Shown piece after piece: positions 1 through 7,230 of a stretch of 27,443 nt of DNA (position 1 is its first letter; each line of letters opens with the position of its first letter). The translations under genes and the position numbers were made by a program. The DNA is taken from assembly GCA_964569315.1 (NCBI GenBank), contig CAZMUZ010000043.1, positions 1 to 27,443 on the forward strand, read 5' to 3'. The notes beneath the pieces are model-generated. The model saw only the letters and a program-made list of their open reading frames with translations, had not been told where the DNA came from and did no database searches. The DNA is from CADEFF01 sp964569315. GTDB lineage: Bacteria > Pseudomonadota > Alphaproteobacteria > Dongiales > Dongiaceae.

Positions 1-2
1 CG

Positions 3-836
3 GCGCGCGCGACGGGTTCCGCTGCCGACGACCCGAGGGCTGGCGACCCGGGCGCGGCCGGTTCAGGCACGACCGGTTCAGGCGCGGCGGGCGAAGAGAT
101 CCGGGCGCGGGTGGTGCTCGCCAACACCGATCCGAAACGCACCTTCCTCACGCTGCTCGGCGAGGGCGATCTGCCCGCCGATTTCGCCGCGGACATGCGC
201 GGCTACCGGATGGGCTCCGGCTCCTTCCGCATCAATATCGCGCTCGCAGGCTTGCCGGAATTCGCGAGCCGGCCCGGCGCCGGGATCGAGCCGCAGCATC
301 GCGCCTTCATCCGCATGGTCTCCTCGCTCGCCGCCTATGACGCGGCCTTCGCGGCGGCGAAGCGCGGCGAGATTCCGGAAGACCCGATCATCGACGCGCT
401 CATCCCGACTGCGCTCGACCCCAGCCTCGCCCCGCCCGGCGGCCATATCCTCTCGATCCTCGCGCAGCATTACCCCTTCCAGCTCGCGGGCGGGCGGCGC
501 TGGAGCGACGCCGACCGGACCCGCGCCACGGACGGGATCGTCGCCGCGCTCGAACGCCATATCCCGAAGATCCGCAGCCAGATTCTCGGCTGGCGCGCCT
601 ACAGCCCGCAGGACCTCGAAGAGGTGTTCGGCCTCACCGGCGGCGACGTCTATCACGGCCGGCTCGATCCCGATCAGCTCTTCTCGATGCGCCCGCACCC
701 GAAGGCCGCGCGCTACGCGACGCCGATCAAGGGCCTCTATCTCTGCGGCGCGGGCGCCCACCCCGGCGGCGGCGTCTCCGGCGCGCCGGGGCGCAATGCG
801 GCGATGGCGATGTTGAGGGGGTGGAATCGGTTGTAA
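3..836 (+). CDS. Phytoene-desaturase-like FAD-dependent oxidoreductase, C-terminal part (5' truncated by window edge)
   Basis: The frame is open from the window edge, so the true start lies outside. About 277 residues are visible. The end carries the typical C-terminal FAD-contact segment of phytoene dehydrogenase/PYROXD2-like flavoproteins (COG1233 type), GLYLCGAGAHPGGGVSGAPG, followed by the usual final helix. The stretch reading RARVVLANTDPKRTF is the usual strand leading into the substrate-binding half. Just before it lies an unusual Gly/Ser/Ala-rich insert of roughly 25 residues containing a 15-bp DNA direct repeat (58-72 and 73-87). These enzymes oxidise or isomerise hydrophobic polyenes or related substrates with FAD; the actual substrate cannot be told from this fragment. 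The fold assignment is solid, the specific function is not. Confidence 0.85.
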   Translation, partial: ARATGSAADDPRAGDPGAAGSGTTGSGAAGEEIRARVVLANTDPKRTFLTLLGEGDLPADFAADMRGYRMGSGSFRINIALAGLPEFASRPGAGIEPQHRAFIRMVSSLAAYDAAFAAAKRGEIPEDPIIDALIPTALDPSLAPPGGHILSILAQHYPFQLAGGRRWSDADRTRATDGIVAALERHIPKIRSQILGWRAYSPQDLEEVFGLTGGDVYHGRLDPDQLFSMRPHPKAARYATPIKGLYLCGAGAHPGGGVSGAPGRNAAMAMLRGWNRL

Positions 837-914
837 CTTGCAAGACTATACTACCGACCGCCGAACTATTGGCGCCGACGGATCGCATATCCTCGCCGAG
901 GAGTGGAGACACTG

Positions 915-1235
915 ATGAGCGCAGCCGAGGCCTATCTCAAGAGCGTACGCGAGTTCAAGGAAGCCAATACGGCACTTCCCGATTCTTTTTTCCCGATCAC
1001 GTCGCTCGTCGAGCAGTTCAAAAATCATCCGTCGCAAAGCTTGAGTTGGCGCACGGAGAGTCGGGCGAAACAGGCCGCCAGTCTGCCTCTCAAGATTCCG
1101 CCAGCCTTGCCGAAACCAAGCGATCTCACCGCCGCTGTCATGAGATGGGAGGCCGCCCATAATGCAATGATCAAGGCTTTGGATGCAGTTCCCGTCAAGG
1201 AACGAGCCGGTTTGCTACAACCAACATCGGTTTGA
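915..1235 (+). CDS. Small hypothetical protein, 106 aa
   Basis: Not recognised. An ATG at 915 is preceded by GAGGAG (898-903) and TGGAG (904-908). The GTG at 903 would place the start inside the ribosome-binding region, so ATG 915 is preferred. The product is soluble-looking, with no signal peptide or membrane segment. It opens with a charged helix-like stretch (MSAAEAYLKSVREFKEA), has a proline-rich centre (LPLKIPPALPKPSD) and ends in another helix. The DNA is visibly less GC-rich than its neighbours and uses A/T-ending codons more often, which suggests separate acquisition. It is followed, 29 bases on, by the end of the convergent LysR gene. Whether it is expressed is unknown; the ribosome-binding site and codon phase are the only support. 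Confidence 0.5.
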   Translation: MSAAEAYLKSVREFKEANTALPDSFFPITSLVEQFKNHPSQSLSWRTESRAKQAASLPLKIPPALPKPSDLTAAVMRWEAAHNAMIKALDAVPVKERAGLLQPTSV

Positions 1236-1264
1236 ATCCACGCGCGAAAAACGTCGGGTCGACC

Positions 1265-2191
1265 CTACCTTCCCTCCTCCGCCAGCACTTTCTTCACCGC
1301 CGGGCGCTCTGCCGCGACCTCGGCGAGGAGCCAGTCGCGAAACTGCGCGATCTTCGGTTCCGCGAAGCGACCCTTCTCGGTGAACAGGAAATAGCCCGTC
1401 TCCTTCGTCACCACGAGATCGAACGGCATGACGAGCCGTCCGGTCGCGAGATCGTCGCCGATGAAATTCCGGTCGGCGATCGCGACGCCAAGCCCGCCCG
1501 CCGCAGCCGCGGCTGTCATTTCCATCGTATGGAACACCTGGCCCGTATCGGCGAAGGCTTCCGGAAGCCCGGCATGGCGCAACCATTTCTGCCAGTCCCG
1601 TCGATCCGGCGACGGGTGGAGCAGAACATGCCGGGCGAGGTCGGCGGGCTGGCGCAGCGGCTCGCCGCCCTGCAGCAGTGCCGGCGCGCAGATCGGCGTC
1701 AACGCCTCCTCGCGCAGCAGCACGGCGTCGAGATCGGGCGGGCGACGCAGGTGCTGCTCGTAGTCGATGATGCCGATGTCGAAGCCGCCCCGCGCGAACT
1801 CATCATGGGTGCAGAAGAGCGTCGTGGCGACACGCGTGGCCGGCACCGTTTCCTGGTAACGGGCGATCCGCGGCATCAGCCAGCGCACGCCGAGAGTGGG
1901 CGGACAGGCGATGCGGAGTTCGCCGTCGTTCTCGCCGATCCGGCGCGCGGCGCGCGCGATGCGTTCGAAGGATGCGGTGAGCTCGGGCAGCAGCGCCTCG
2001 CCCCTGGCGGTGAGTTCGACGCCGCGCGACCGGCGCCGGAAGAGCGCAGCGCCGAGCTCGGCTTCGAGCAGCTTCACATGCCGGCTGATCGCCCCTTGCG
2101 TCACATGCAGCTCGGCCGCGGCGCGGGCAAAGCTCTGATGCCGGGCCGCGGCTTCGAACGCGTGCAGCGCGTTGAGGGACGGCATTCGCAT
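1265..2191 (-). CDS. LysR-family transcriptional regulator (GcvA-like), 308 aa
   Basis: The N-terminal winged helix-turn-helix is clear at residues about 5-65: the opening SLNALHAFEAAARHQSFARA is followed by AAELHVTQGAISRHVKLLE and LFRRRSRGVELTARG. This matches the GcvA-like LysR subgroup. The rest is the two-lobed inducer-binding domain, about residues 90-300, and the total is the normal family length. ATG at 2191 is preceded by a GGAG (2196-2199). A second in-frame ATG lies two codons later. It is transcribed away from the DUF1127 gene at 2260, and a T-N11-A inverted repeat sits in the 68-base gap, as expected for an autoregulating LysR protein. The likely target is that neighbour or itself; the inducer is unknown. 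Having GcvA-like sequence does not show that it controls glycine cleavage. Confidence 0.93.
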   Translation of the reverse strand: MRMPSLNALHAFEAAARHQSFARAAAELHVTQGAISRHVKLLEAELGAALFRRRSRGVELTARGEALLPELTASFERIARAARRIGENDGELRIACPPTLGVRWLMPRIARYQETVPATRVATTLFCTHDEFARGGFDIGIIDYEQHLRRPPDLDAVLLREEALTPICAPALLQGGEPLRQPADLARHVLLHPSPDRRDWQKWLRHAGLPEAFADTGQVFHTMEMTAAAAAGGLGVAIADRNFIGDDLATGRLVMPFDLVVTKETGYFLFTEKGRFAEPKIAQFRDWLLAEVAAERPAVKKVLAEEGR

Positions 2192-2201
2192 GGCGGCTCC
2201 T

Positions 2202-2224
2202 AAGGCTCAGTTAAGCTAAGCCTT
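2202..2224. promoter_or_regulatory. LysR-type T-N11-A operator dyad between divergent genes
   Basis: A perfect 6-bp inverted repeat, AAGGCT (2202-2207) and AGCCTT (2219-2224), is separated by exactly 11 bases. This is the classical T-N11-A arrangement bound by LysR-type regulators. It lies 11 bases upstream of the LysR start and 36 upstream of the DUF1127 ATG. A weak -10-like TATCTT (2234-2239) lies 17 bases after TTAAGC (2211-2216), so a rightward promoter would have its -35 inside the dyad. The dyad is seen directly; binding is inferred. Confidence 0.6.
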
Positions 2225-2259
2225 TGCCCAAACTATCTTGGTTTGAGGGAGCCGAAAAG

Positions 2260-2547
2260 ATGAGTTTTCATCAGCCATCGAAAAGACGAACCGTCGCCGA
2301 GGAGCCGACCATGGCAAGCACGAGCAGAGCCGCATTCCTGCGCATTTCCGAAACCGGCCGGCTGTCGCGGCAGACGGATCGGCGGTCAACCGGATTCGGT
2401 AAACTTCTGAGAGTCTGGCAGGCGCGGCGACGCTATCGGGCCGATCTGCGCCGGCTGGCCGGGACCGGAACGCATCTCGTCCTGGATATCGGCCTTCTGC
2501 CGGTTCACGCGGCGCGCGAGATGCAGAAGCCGTTCTGGCAAGCCTGA
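2260..2547 (+). CDS. DUF1127 (YjiS-like) small arginine-rich protein, 95 aa
   Basis: The C-terminal half carries the DUF1127 signature: an amphipathic Arg-rich helix (LLRVWQARRRYRADLRRLAG) followed by a second short helix with LVLDIGL and a closing AREMQKPFW. The N-terminal 45 residues are polar and look disordered. The frame is open from 2224, but ATG 2260 has a GAGGGAG at 2245-2251 with an 8-base spacer, so it is preferred; ATG 2311 is a weaker alternative. DUF1127 proteins are common in alphaproteobacteria and are generally small, often stress-induced, and in some cases linked to RNA or phosphate metabolism. A specific role here cannot be given. It is divergent from a LysR gene, which probably controls it. 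Confidence 0.8.
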   Translation: MSFHQPSKRRTVAEEPTMASTSRAAFLRISETGRLSRQTDRRSTGFGKLLRVWQARRRYRADLRRLAGTGTHLVLDIGLLPVHAAREMQKPFWQA

Positions 2548-2571
2548 CCGACGGAAGCCGGTCGAAGACTC

Positions 2572-3198
2572 CTACCCCCGCTCCCGCGCCATCACCTTCT
2601 TCACCGCCGGCCGCTCCGCCATGCGGTTGCGATGGTCGAGGATCTTCGGGAAGCGCTTCGCGTCGAGGCCGTCGCCTTCGATCCAGCCGGCGACGGTGAA
2701 GAGGTAGGGATCGGCGATCGTGTAGTCGGCGCCCATCGCCCAGGGGCCGGCGAACATCTCGCGCTCGATGAGGTCGAAGCAGTCGCCAACCGACTGCGGC
2801 ACCTTCCGCTTCATCGCCTCGATGGCGCCCGTCTCCTTTTCGTCCACCCAGCGCGTGCCGCGGCGGCCATGGGCGTGCGCGACATGCAGGGTCGCGGAGA
2901 GATAGCCGTTGAAGGCCTGGATCCGGGCGAAGGCGAAGGGATCCTCGAGCGGCGCCAGCTTCGCCTTCGGAAAGCTCTGCGCGACGTAAGCCAGGATCGC
3001 CGGGTTCTCGCTGATGACGCCACGATCGGTCGCGAGCGCCGGCACGCGGCCCTTTGGATTGAGCTTCAGGTAAGCCGGGCTCCGCTGCTGCCCGCCGCCG
3101 AGATCGACCCGTTCGGCCTCGTAGGGCGCGCCCGATTCCTCGAGCGCGATATGGGAGGCAAGCGCGCAGGAGCCTGGCGCGTAGAAGAGCTTCAGCAT
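2572..3198 (-). CDS. Glutathione S-transferase family protein, 208 aa
   Basis: The N-terminal thioredoxin-fold domain begins MLKLFYAPGSCALASHIALE, the beta-class GST pattern, with a Cys at residue 11 in the position near the catalytic cysteine of that class. A later GRVPAL and ENPAIL provide the cis-proline loop and the glutathione gamma-glutamyl contact. The all-helical C-terminal domain follows, with GADYTIADPYLF, the typical N-capping region. The length is normal. The start at 3198 is chosen because it matches the family N-terminus and has AGGAG upstream; the frame stays open to 3309 but that extension has no family similarity. It converges on the DUF1127 gene 24 bases away. The substrate is unknown; detoxification or a thiol-transfer step is the general expectation. 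Confidence 0.92.
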   Translation of the reverse strand: MLKLFYAPGSCALASHIALEESGAPYEAERVDLGGGQQRSPAYLKLNPKGRVPALATDRGVISENPAILAYVAQSFPKAKLAPLEDPFAFARIQAFNGYLSATLHVAHAHGRRGTRWVDEKETGAIEAMKRKVPQSVGDCFDLIEREMFAGPWAMGADYTIADPYLFTVAGWIEGDGLDAKRFPKILDHRNRMAERPAVKKVMARERG

Positions 3199-3274
3199 CG
3201 GCGGTTCTCCTTCCGGTCGGTCGGCGCGCGAGTATCGCACAGGACGGCCGGGGCTTCGCAAGACGGCGGCATTC

Positions 3275-3526
3275 AGGAATGGACGGCCTGCACCATCGCT
3301 CAATCGCAATCGTCACTCCCGCGAAGGCGGGAGTCCATCGCCGGCGCGTTCCGGCTCCTCGTCGGCCATGGATGCCCGCCTTCGCGGGCATGACGGGACA
3401 AGGAATGGACGGCCTGCACCATCGCTCAATCGCAATCGTCACTCCCGCGAAGGCGGGAGTCCATCGCCGGCGCGTTCCGGGTCCCCGCCGACCATGGATG
3501 CCCGCTTTCGCGGGCATGACGGCAGG
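3275..3526. repeat. Tandem duplication of a 126-bp unit carrying a double-hairpin intergenic element
   Basis: Two copies (3275-3400 and 3401-3526) differ at about five positions. Each holds two hairpins in mirror orientation. In copy 1 the left one is ACTCCCGC-gaag-GCGGGAGT (3315-3334) and the right one is ATGCCCGC-cttc-GCGGGCAT (3372-3391). They are bounded by GTCA...TCCAT on the left and ATGGA...TGAC on the right. Copy 2 lies 126 bases further on; its right loop reads tttc. The two loops are reverse complements, so the whole element is roughly palindromic. It resembles the dispersed palindromic elements scattered between genes in alphaproteobacteria. It lies in the gene-free stretch 3199-3678, between the starts of a leftward GST gene and a rightward cyclase. 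Confidence 0.9.
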
Positions 3527-3542
3527 AGGCAAGACCGGCCAT

Positions 3543-3604
3543 CTCATGGTTCGACAGGCTCACCATGAGGATGGCACGGGCATGATGAGGATGGCGGGGC
3601 ATGA
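3543..3604. repeat. Intergenic inverted repeat plus short tandem repeat
   Basis: CTCATGGT (3543-3550) pairs with ACCATGAG (3562-3569) around an 11-base loop beginning tcgacaggct. It is followed by two near-identical 20-base units starting ATGAGGATGGC (3565-3584 and 3585-3604). This adds a second, different repeat type to the same gene-free stretch. From 3605 to 3678 only a short dyad, GGGCT-aggttg-AGCCC (3621-3636), is seen, and no convincing promoter. Confidence 0.75.
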
Positions 3605-3678
3605 CGGGACGTTGCGATCCGGGCTAGGTTGAGCCCTCCCGCCCCGCCCCGAAACCCGGTCCCGACGTCCCCGCACCC

Positions 3679-5817
3679 ATGAGCGAATCCGGCCCCGCCG
3701 CAGAAGCCTCCGCCGGCTGGCGCCCGAGCCTCGGGGCGGTGCTGACCGCGACCTTGCTGGTGGCGGTGCTGGCGACGGCGGGTTTCATTCATTTCTCCTG
3801 GTCGGCCATCGCGCGCGGCAATGTCCGCGACCTGGTGGAGCAGCTCAACGACCGCATCGCCGCGTCGATCAAGCAGGAGGTCGGCGGCGTCATCGCCGAC
3901 GCCGGCGCCGCGCAGGAGGCGCTGCGCACCATCTTCTTCCAGAACGTCATCAAGACCGGCGACGAGGCGAAGCGCGAGTTCGTCTTCCTCGCGCTGCTGC
4001 AATCGCAGCCCAGCCTCTCCTGGATCTCCTTCGGCTGGCCGGACGGCAATTTCTTCGGCGCGCAGAAGGTCGGCGACGACCGGATCCAGATGGTCGAGGT
4101 GAAATGGAACGCGGACCACAGCGCCGCCGAGCGCCGCGTCGACTATTACGATGTCATCACCGGCGACATCGAGTTCAAGCAGCGGACCTTCGAGCCGAGC
4201 GACTACGACGCGACGGCGCAGAACTGGTACAGCCGCGCGCTGGCGGCGAACGGCCCGATCTGGTCCGACGTAGCGCTCTTTCCGACCGGCAACAAGCCGG
4301 CCATCGCCACCTCCGGCCAGCTCGTGGTGTTCCAGCAGTTCCAGGGCGTCATCAACATCGTGATCGAGCTGGAGCGGCTCTCCCGCTTCCTCGCCACCAT
4401 CCCGGTCGGGCGGAGCGGCACAGTGGTGATCGTCGATCGCAGCGGCCGCATCGTCGCTTCGCCCGAGTTCGCCGAAGGGACCCACGTCGAGACCGCCGAG
4501 ATGCCGATGCTGGGCGCCGACAAGGACAGGCTCGAGATGGTGGCGAAGGCGGCGCTGACGCATTTCGGCATGCGGCTGGCGGAGATCGAAGCCACCATGC
4601 CGCTCGCCTTCCGCTCGGACCTCGACCGGCAGGATTACATCGTCACCTTCACCCCGCTCGGCTTCAAGGGCTGGCTCATCGCGACGGTGGTGCCGGAATC
4701 GGACTTCCTCGCCGGGGTCGAGCGCAGCACGCAACGGCTCGTCTGGTGGGTGCTGGGCTTCACCATCGCGATCGCCCTGCTGGCGACACTGCTGGCACGG
4801 CTCCTGATCGCACGGCCGCTCGGCCGCGTCGCCGCAGAGCTCGCCCATATCGAGAGCTTCGAGCTCGGCCGCATCGCGCACCGCCGATCGCCGCTGCGCG
4901 AGATCGATCGGCTGTCGGCGGCGCTCGCCCACATGGCGAGAGGCCTCACCTCGTTCCAGAAATATCTGCCGACGGAGCTGGTGCGCACCCTCGTGCGGCA
5001 GGGCATCGAGGCGAAGCCGGGCGGCAGCCACCAGCCGATCACCGTGATGTTCACCGACCTCGTCGGCTTCACGCGGCTCTCGGAACGGCTCGGCGACGCG
5101 GTGGTGCCGATCCTCGCCGACTATCTCGGCCGTATGTCGGGGGCGATCCACGGCACCGGCGGCACGATCGACAAGTTCATCGGCGACGCCATCATGGCCT
5201 TCTGGGGCGCGCCGATCGCAAAGCCGGACCATGCGCTCGACGCCTGCCGCGCGGCGGTCGCCTGCGACCGGATCCTGGCGGCAATGCGCGAATCGGCGAA
5301 GGCCGCCGGCGGCGAGGCGCTGCATATGCGGGTCGGCATCAACAGCGGCAAGATCCTGGTCGGCAATATCGGCTCGGCGGAGCGGCTCAACTACACGGCG
5401 ATCGGCGACGCGGTGAATGTCGCGAGCCGGCTCGAGGGCCTCAACAAGCGCTACGGCACCCGGATGCTGATCGGCGCCACGACGCGGGACGCCGCCGGGG
5501 CGGCGATCGTCGCGCGCCGGCTCGACCGGGTCGCGGTCTATGGGCGGAGCGAGGGCATCGCGATCTACGAGCTGATCGGGCTCGCCGGGGAAGGCGAGGC
5601 CCTGGGGCCGCTCGACTGGATCGCGCTCTACGAGGCCGGCCTCGACCACCATGCGGCGCGGCGCTTCGCCGAGGCGGAGGCCGCTTTCGCGGCGGCCGAT
5701 CGGGCGCGGCCCGGCGGCGACCCGGCGTCCCGCATCTTTATCGACGCCGCGCGGCGCTTTAAGGTCGAGCCGCCGCCGGCCGACTGGCAGGCGGTGACCA
5801 TCATGGACGAGAAGTGA
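3679..5817 (+). CDS. Membrane-bound sensor adenylate cyclase (class III) with periplasmic sensor and HAMP, 712 aa
   Basis: Order of parts: first membrane segment at about residues 17-38; a periplasmic region at about 40-350 that looks like a Cache-type ligand-binding domain; a second membrane segment at about 354-377; a HAMP linker; and a class III cyclase catalytic domain at about 450-615. The six key catalytic positions can be assigned: metal-binding Asp460 (MFTDL) and Asp503 (FIGD), adenine-selecting Lys499 and Thr573, and transition-state Asn580 and Arg584 (VNVASR). The Lys/Thr pair fits ATP rather than GTP. The last 90 residues are helical and Ala-rich, TPR-like. It therefore probably makes cAMP in response to an extracytoplasmic signal. 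No Shine-Dalgarno sequence is seen before ATG 3679. The stop is 8 bases before the amine-oxidase-like gene, suggesting co-transcription. Confidence 0.93.
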   Translation: MSESGPAAEASAGWRPSLGAVLTATLLVAVLATAGFIHFSWSAIARGNVRDLVEQLNDRIAASIKQEVGGVIADAGAAQEALRTIFFQNVIKTGDEAKREFVFLALLQSQPSLSWISFGWPDGNFFGAQKVGDDRIQMVEVKWNADHSAAERRVDYYDVITGDIEFKQRTFEPSDYDATAQNWYSRALAANGPIWSDVALFPTGNKPAIATSGQLVVFQQFQGVINIVIELERLSRFLATIPVGRSGTVVIVDRSGRIVASPEFAEGTHVETAEMPMLGADKDRLEMVAKAALTHFGMRLAEIEATMPLAFRSDLDRQDYIVTFTPLGFKGWLIATVVPESDFLAGVERSTQRLVWWVLGFTIAIALLATLLARLLIARPLGRVAAELAHIESFELGRIAHRRSPLREIDRLSAALAHMARGLTSFQKYLPTELVRTLVRQGIEAKPGGSHQPITVMFTDLVGFTRLSERLGDAVVPILADYLGRMSGAIHGTGGTIDKFIGDAIMAFWGAPIAKPDHALDACRAAVACDRILAAMRESAKAAGGEALHMRVGINSGKILVGNIGSAERLNYTAIGDAVNVASRLEGLNKRYGTRMLIGATTRDAAGAAIVARRLDRVAVYGRSEGIAIYELIGLAGEGEALGPLDWIALYEAGLDHHAARRFAEAEAAFAAADRARPGGDPASRIFIDAARRFKVEPPPADWQAVTIMDEK

Positions 5818-5825
5818 GAACCGGC

Positions 5826-7127
5826 ATGGATTCGAGCGGCCTCTTCGCCCCCGGCTACAAAAACGAGCCCTATTGGTGGGAGGCGGCGCCGCTGCCGGCC
5901 CTGCAGCCGGCGGCGCTGCCGGGCCGCGCCGAGCTCGTGATCGTCGGCGCCGGCTATACCGGGCTTTCCGCCGGGCTCGTCGCGCAGCGCGGCGGGCGGC
6001 AGACCCTCGTCATCGAGGCGGAACGGCTCGGCCATGGCTGCTCCACCCGCAATGGCGGGCAGGTCTCGACCTCGATCAAGCCGGATTACGACAGCCTCAA
6101 GAAGAAACATGGGACCGACCGCGCCTTCGGCATCAGGCGCGAAGGGCTGGCGGCGCTTGCCCATATCGGCGCCTTCATCGAGGCGGAGAAGATCGACTGC
6201 GACTGGCAGGTGACCGGCCGGTTCCATGCCGCCCACAATCCGCGCCAGTACGACGCCATGGCGAAGTCCCTCGGCAGCCAGATGCAGGGCCTCGAGGTGC
6301 CGTACGAGATGGTGAGCCGCGCCGAGCAACGGCGGGAGATCGGCAGCGATTTCTACCATGGCGGCGCGGTCTTCCCGAAACATGCGGCGCTGCATCCCGG
6401 GCGCTATCACGCCGGGCTGCTGCAGCGCTATCGCGAGGCGGGCGGCCAGGCGGTGGACCGCACGCGCGTCCAGTCGATCGAGCGTTCCGGCAAGAGCTTC
6501 CGCGTCCATACCAACCACGGCACCGTCGAGGCGCGCGACGTGCTGGTCGCCTCCAACGGCTATACGGGGCCCGGCACGTCCTGGCAGCGCCGGCGGGTGA
6601 TCCCGATCGGCAGCTACATCATCGCGACCGAGCCGCTCGACCCCGCGCTTGCGAAGCGGGTCAGCCCGCGCAACCGCGTGCTCTCCGACAGCCGCAAGCT
6701 CATCTTCTATTATCGGCTCTCGCCGGACGGCACGCGGATGCTGTTCGGCGGGCGCGTCGCCTATGCGGAGAACGATCCGCGGGTGAGCGCGCCCAGGCTC
6801 CATCGCGAGATGGTCCGGATCTTCCCCGAGCTCGCCCCGACCAAGATCAGCCATAGCTGGGTCGGGTTCGTTGCCTTCACCTTCGACACCCTGCCCCATC
6901 TCGGGCAGCAGGACGGCATCTGGTACTGCATGGGCTATTGCGGCTCCGGCGTCTCGCTCGCGAGCTATTTCGGGACCCGCGTCGGGCAGCAAATCCTGGG
7001 GCTCGCGGAGGGCCGCACGGCGCTGGACGGGATCGATTTCCCGACCCGGCCGCTTTATACCGGCACGCCCTGGTTCCTCGCCCCTTCCATCGCCTGGTAC
7101 AAGTTCCGCGACCGGCTGCCGGTCTGA
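5826..7127 (+). CDS. FAD-dependent amine/amino-acid oxidoreductase (DadA/PuuB-like), 433 aa
   Basis: A DAO-family flavoprotein. The dinucleotide-binding GAGYTG is at residues 41-46 after a short N-terminal extension with PYWWEAAP, typical of the gamma-glutamylputrescine oxidase (PuuB/OrdL) branch. STRNGGQV follows, the FAD-contact motif of this branch, and the end has YCMGYCGSGVSLASYFG, the C-terminal FAD site. The start at ATG 5826 matches the family; an in-frame GTG at 5814 overlaps the previous gene. Members oxidise secondary or primary amines with release of H2O2 or electron transfer. The substrate could be gamma-glutamylputrescine, sarcosine-like compounds or a D-amino acid. No puuA or puuC is nearby, so the polyamine assignment is only family-level. 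Confidence 0.88.
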   Translation: MDSSGLFAPGYKNEPYWWEAAPLPALQPAALPGRAELVIVGAGYTGLSAGLVAQRGGRQTLVIEAERLGHGCSTRNGGQVSTSIKPDYDSLKKKHGTDRAFGIRREGLAALAHIGAFIEAEKIDCDWQVTGRFHAAHNPRQYDAMAKSLGSQMQGLEVPYEMVSRAEQRREIGSDFYHGGAVFPKHAALHPGRYHAGLLQRYREAGGQAVDRTRVQSIERSGKSFRVHTNHGTVEARDVLVASNGYTGPGTSWQRRRVIPIGSYIIATEPLDPALAKRVSPRNRVLSDSRKLIFYYRLSPDGTRMLFGGRVAYAENDPRVSAPRLHREMVRIFPELAPTKISHSWVGFVAFTFDTLPHLGQQDGIWYCMGYCGSGVSLASYFGTRVGQQILGLAEGRTALDGIDFPTRPLYTGTPWFLAPSIAWYKFRDRLPV

Positions 7128-7230
7128 CGAAAGGGGCCGATGCCGGCCCAGCCATGGCCGTTGATCGCGGCGGCGCTTCGCCGCAAGATGCCGCCCGAAT
7201 TCGATTCCCGATACCGCATTCGAGAAGGGC

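Noticed and set aside
3279..3632. Open frames through the 126-bp repeats with PAKAG-like peptide repeats
   Set aside because: These are translations of a palindromic non-coding element and are familiar spurious annotations; no start signal supports them.
3544..5652. Very long open frame on the minus strand opposite the cyclase gene
   Set aside because: Its composition (Arg, Asp, Ala, Glu, His-rich with no domain) is that of a GC-rich antisense shadow; the plus strand has clear cyclase motifs throughout.
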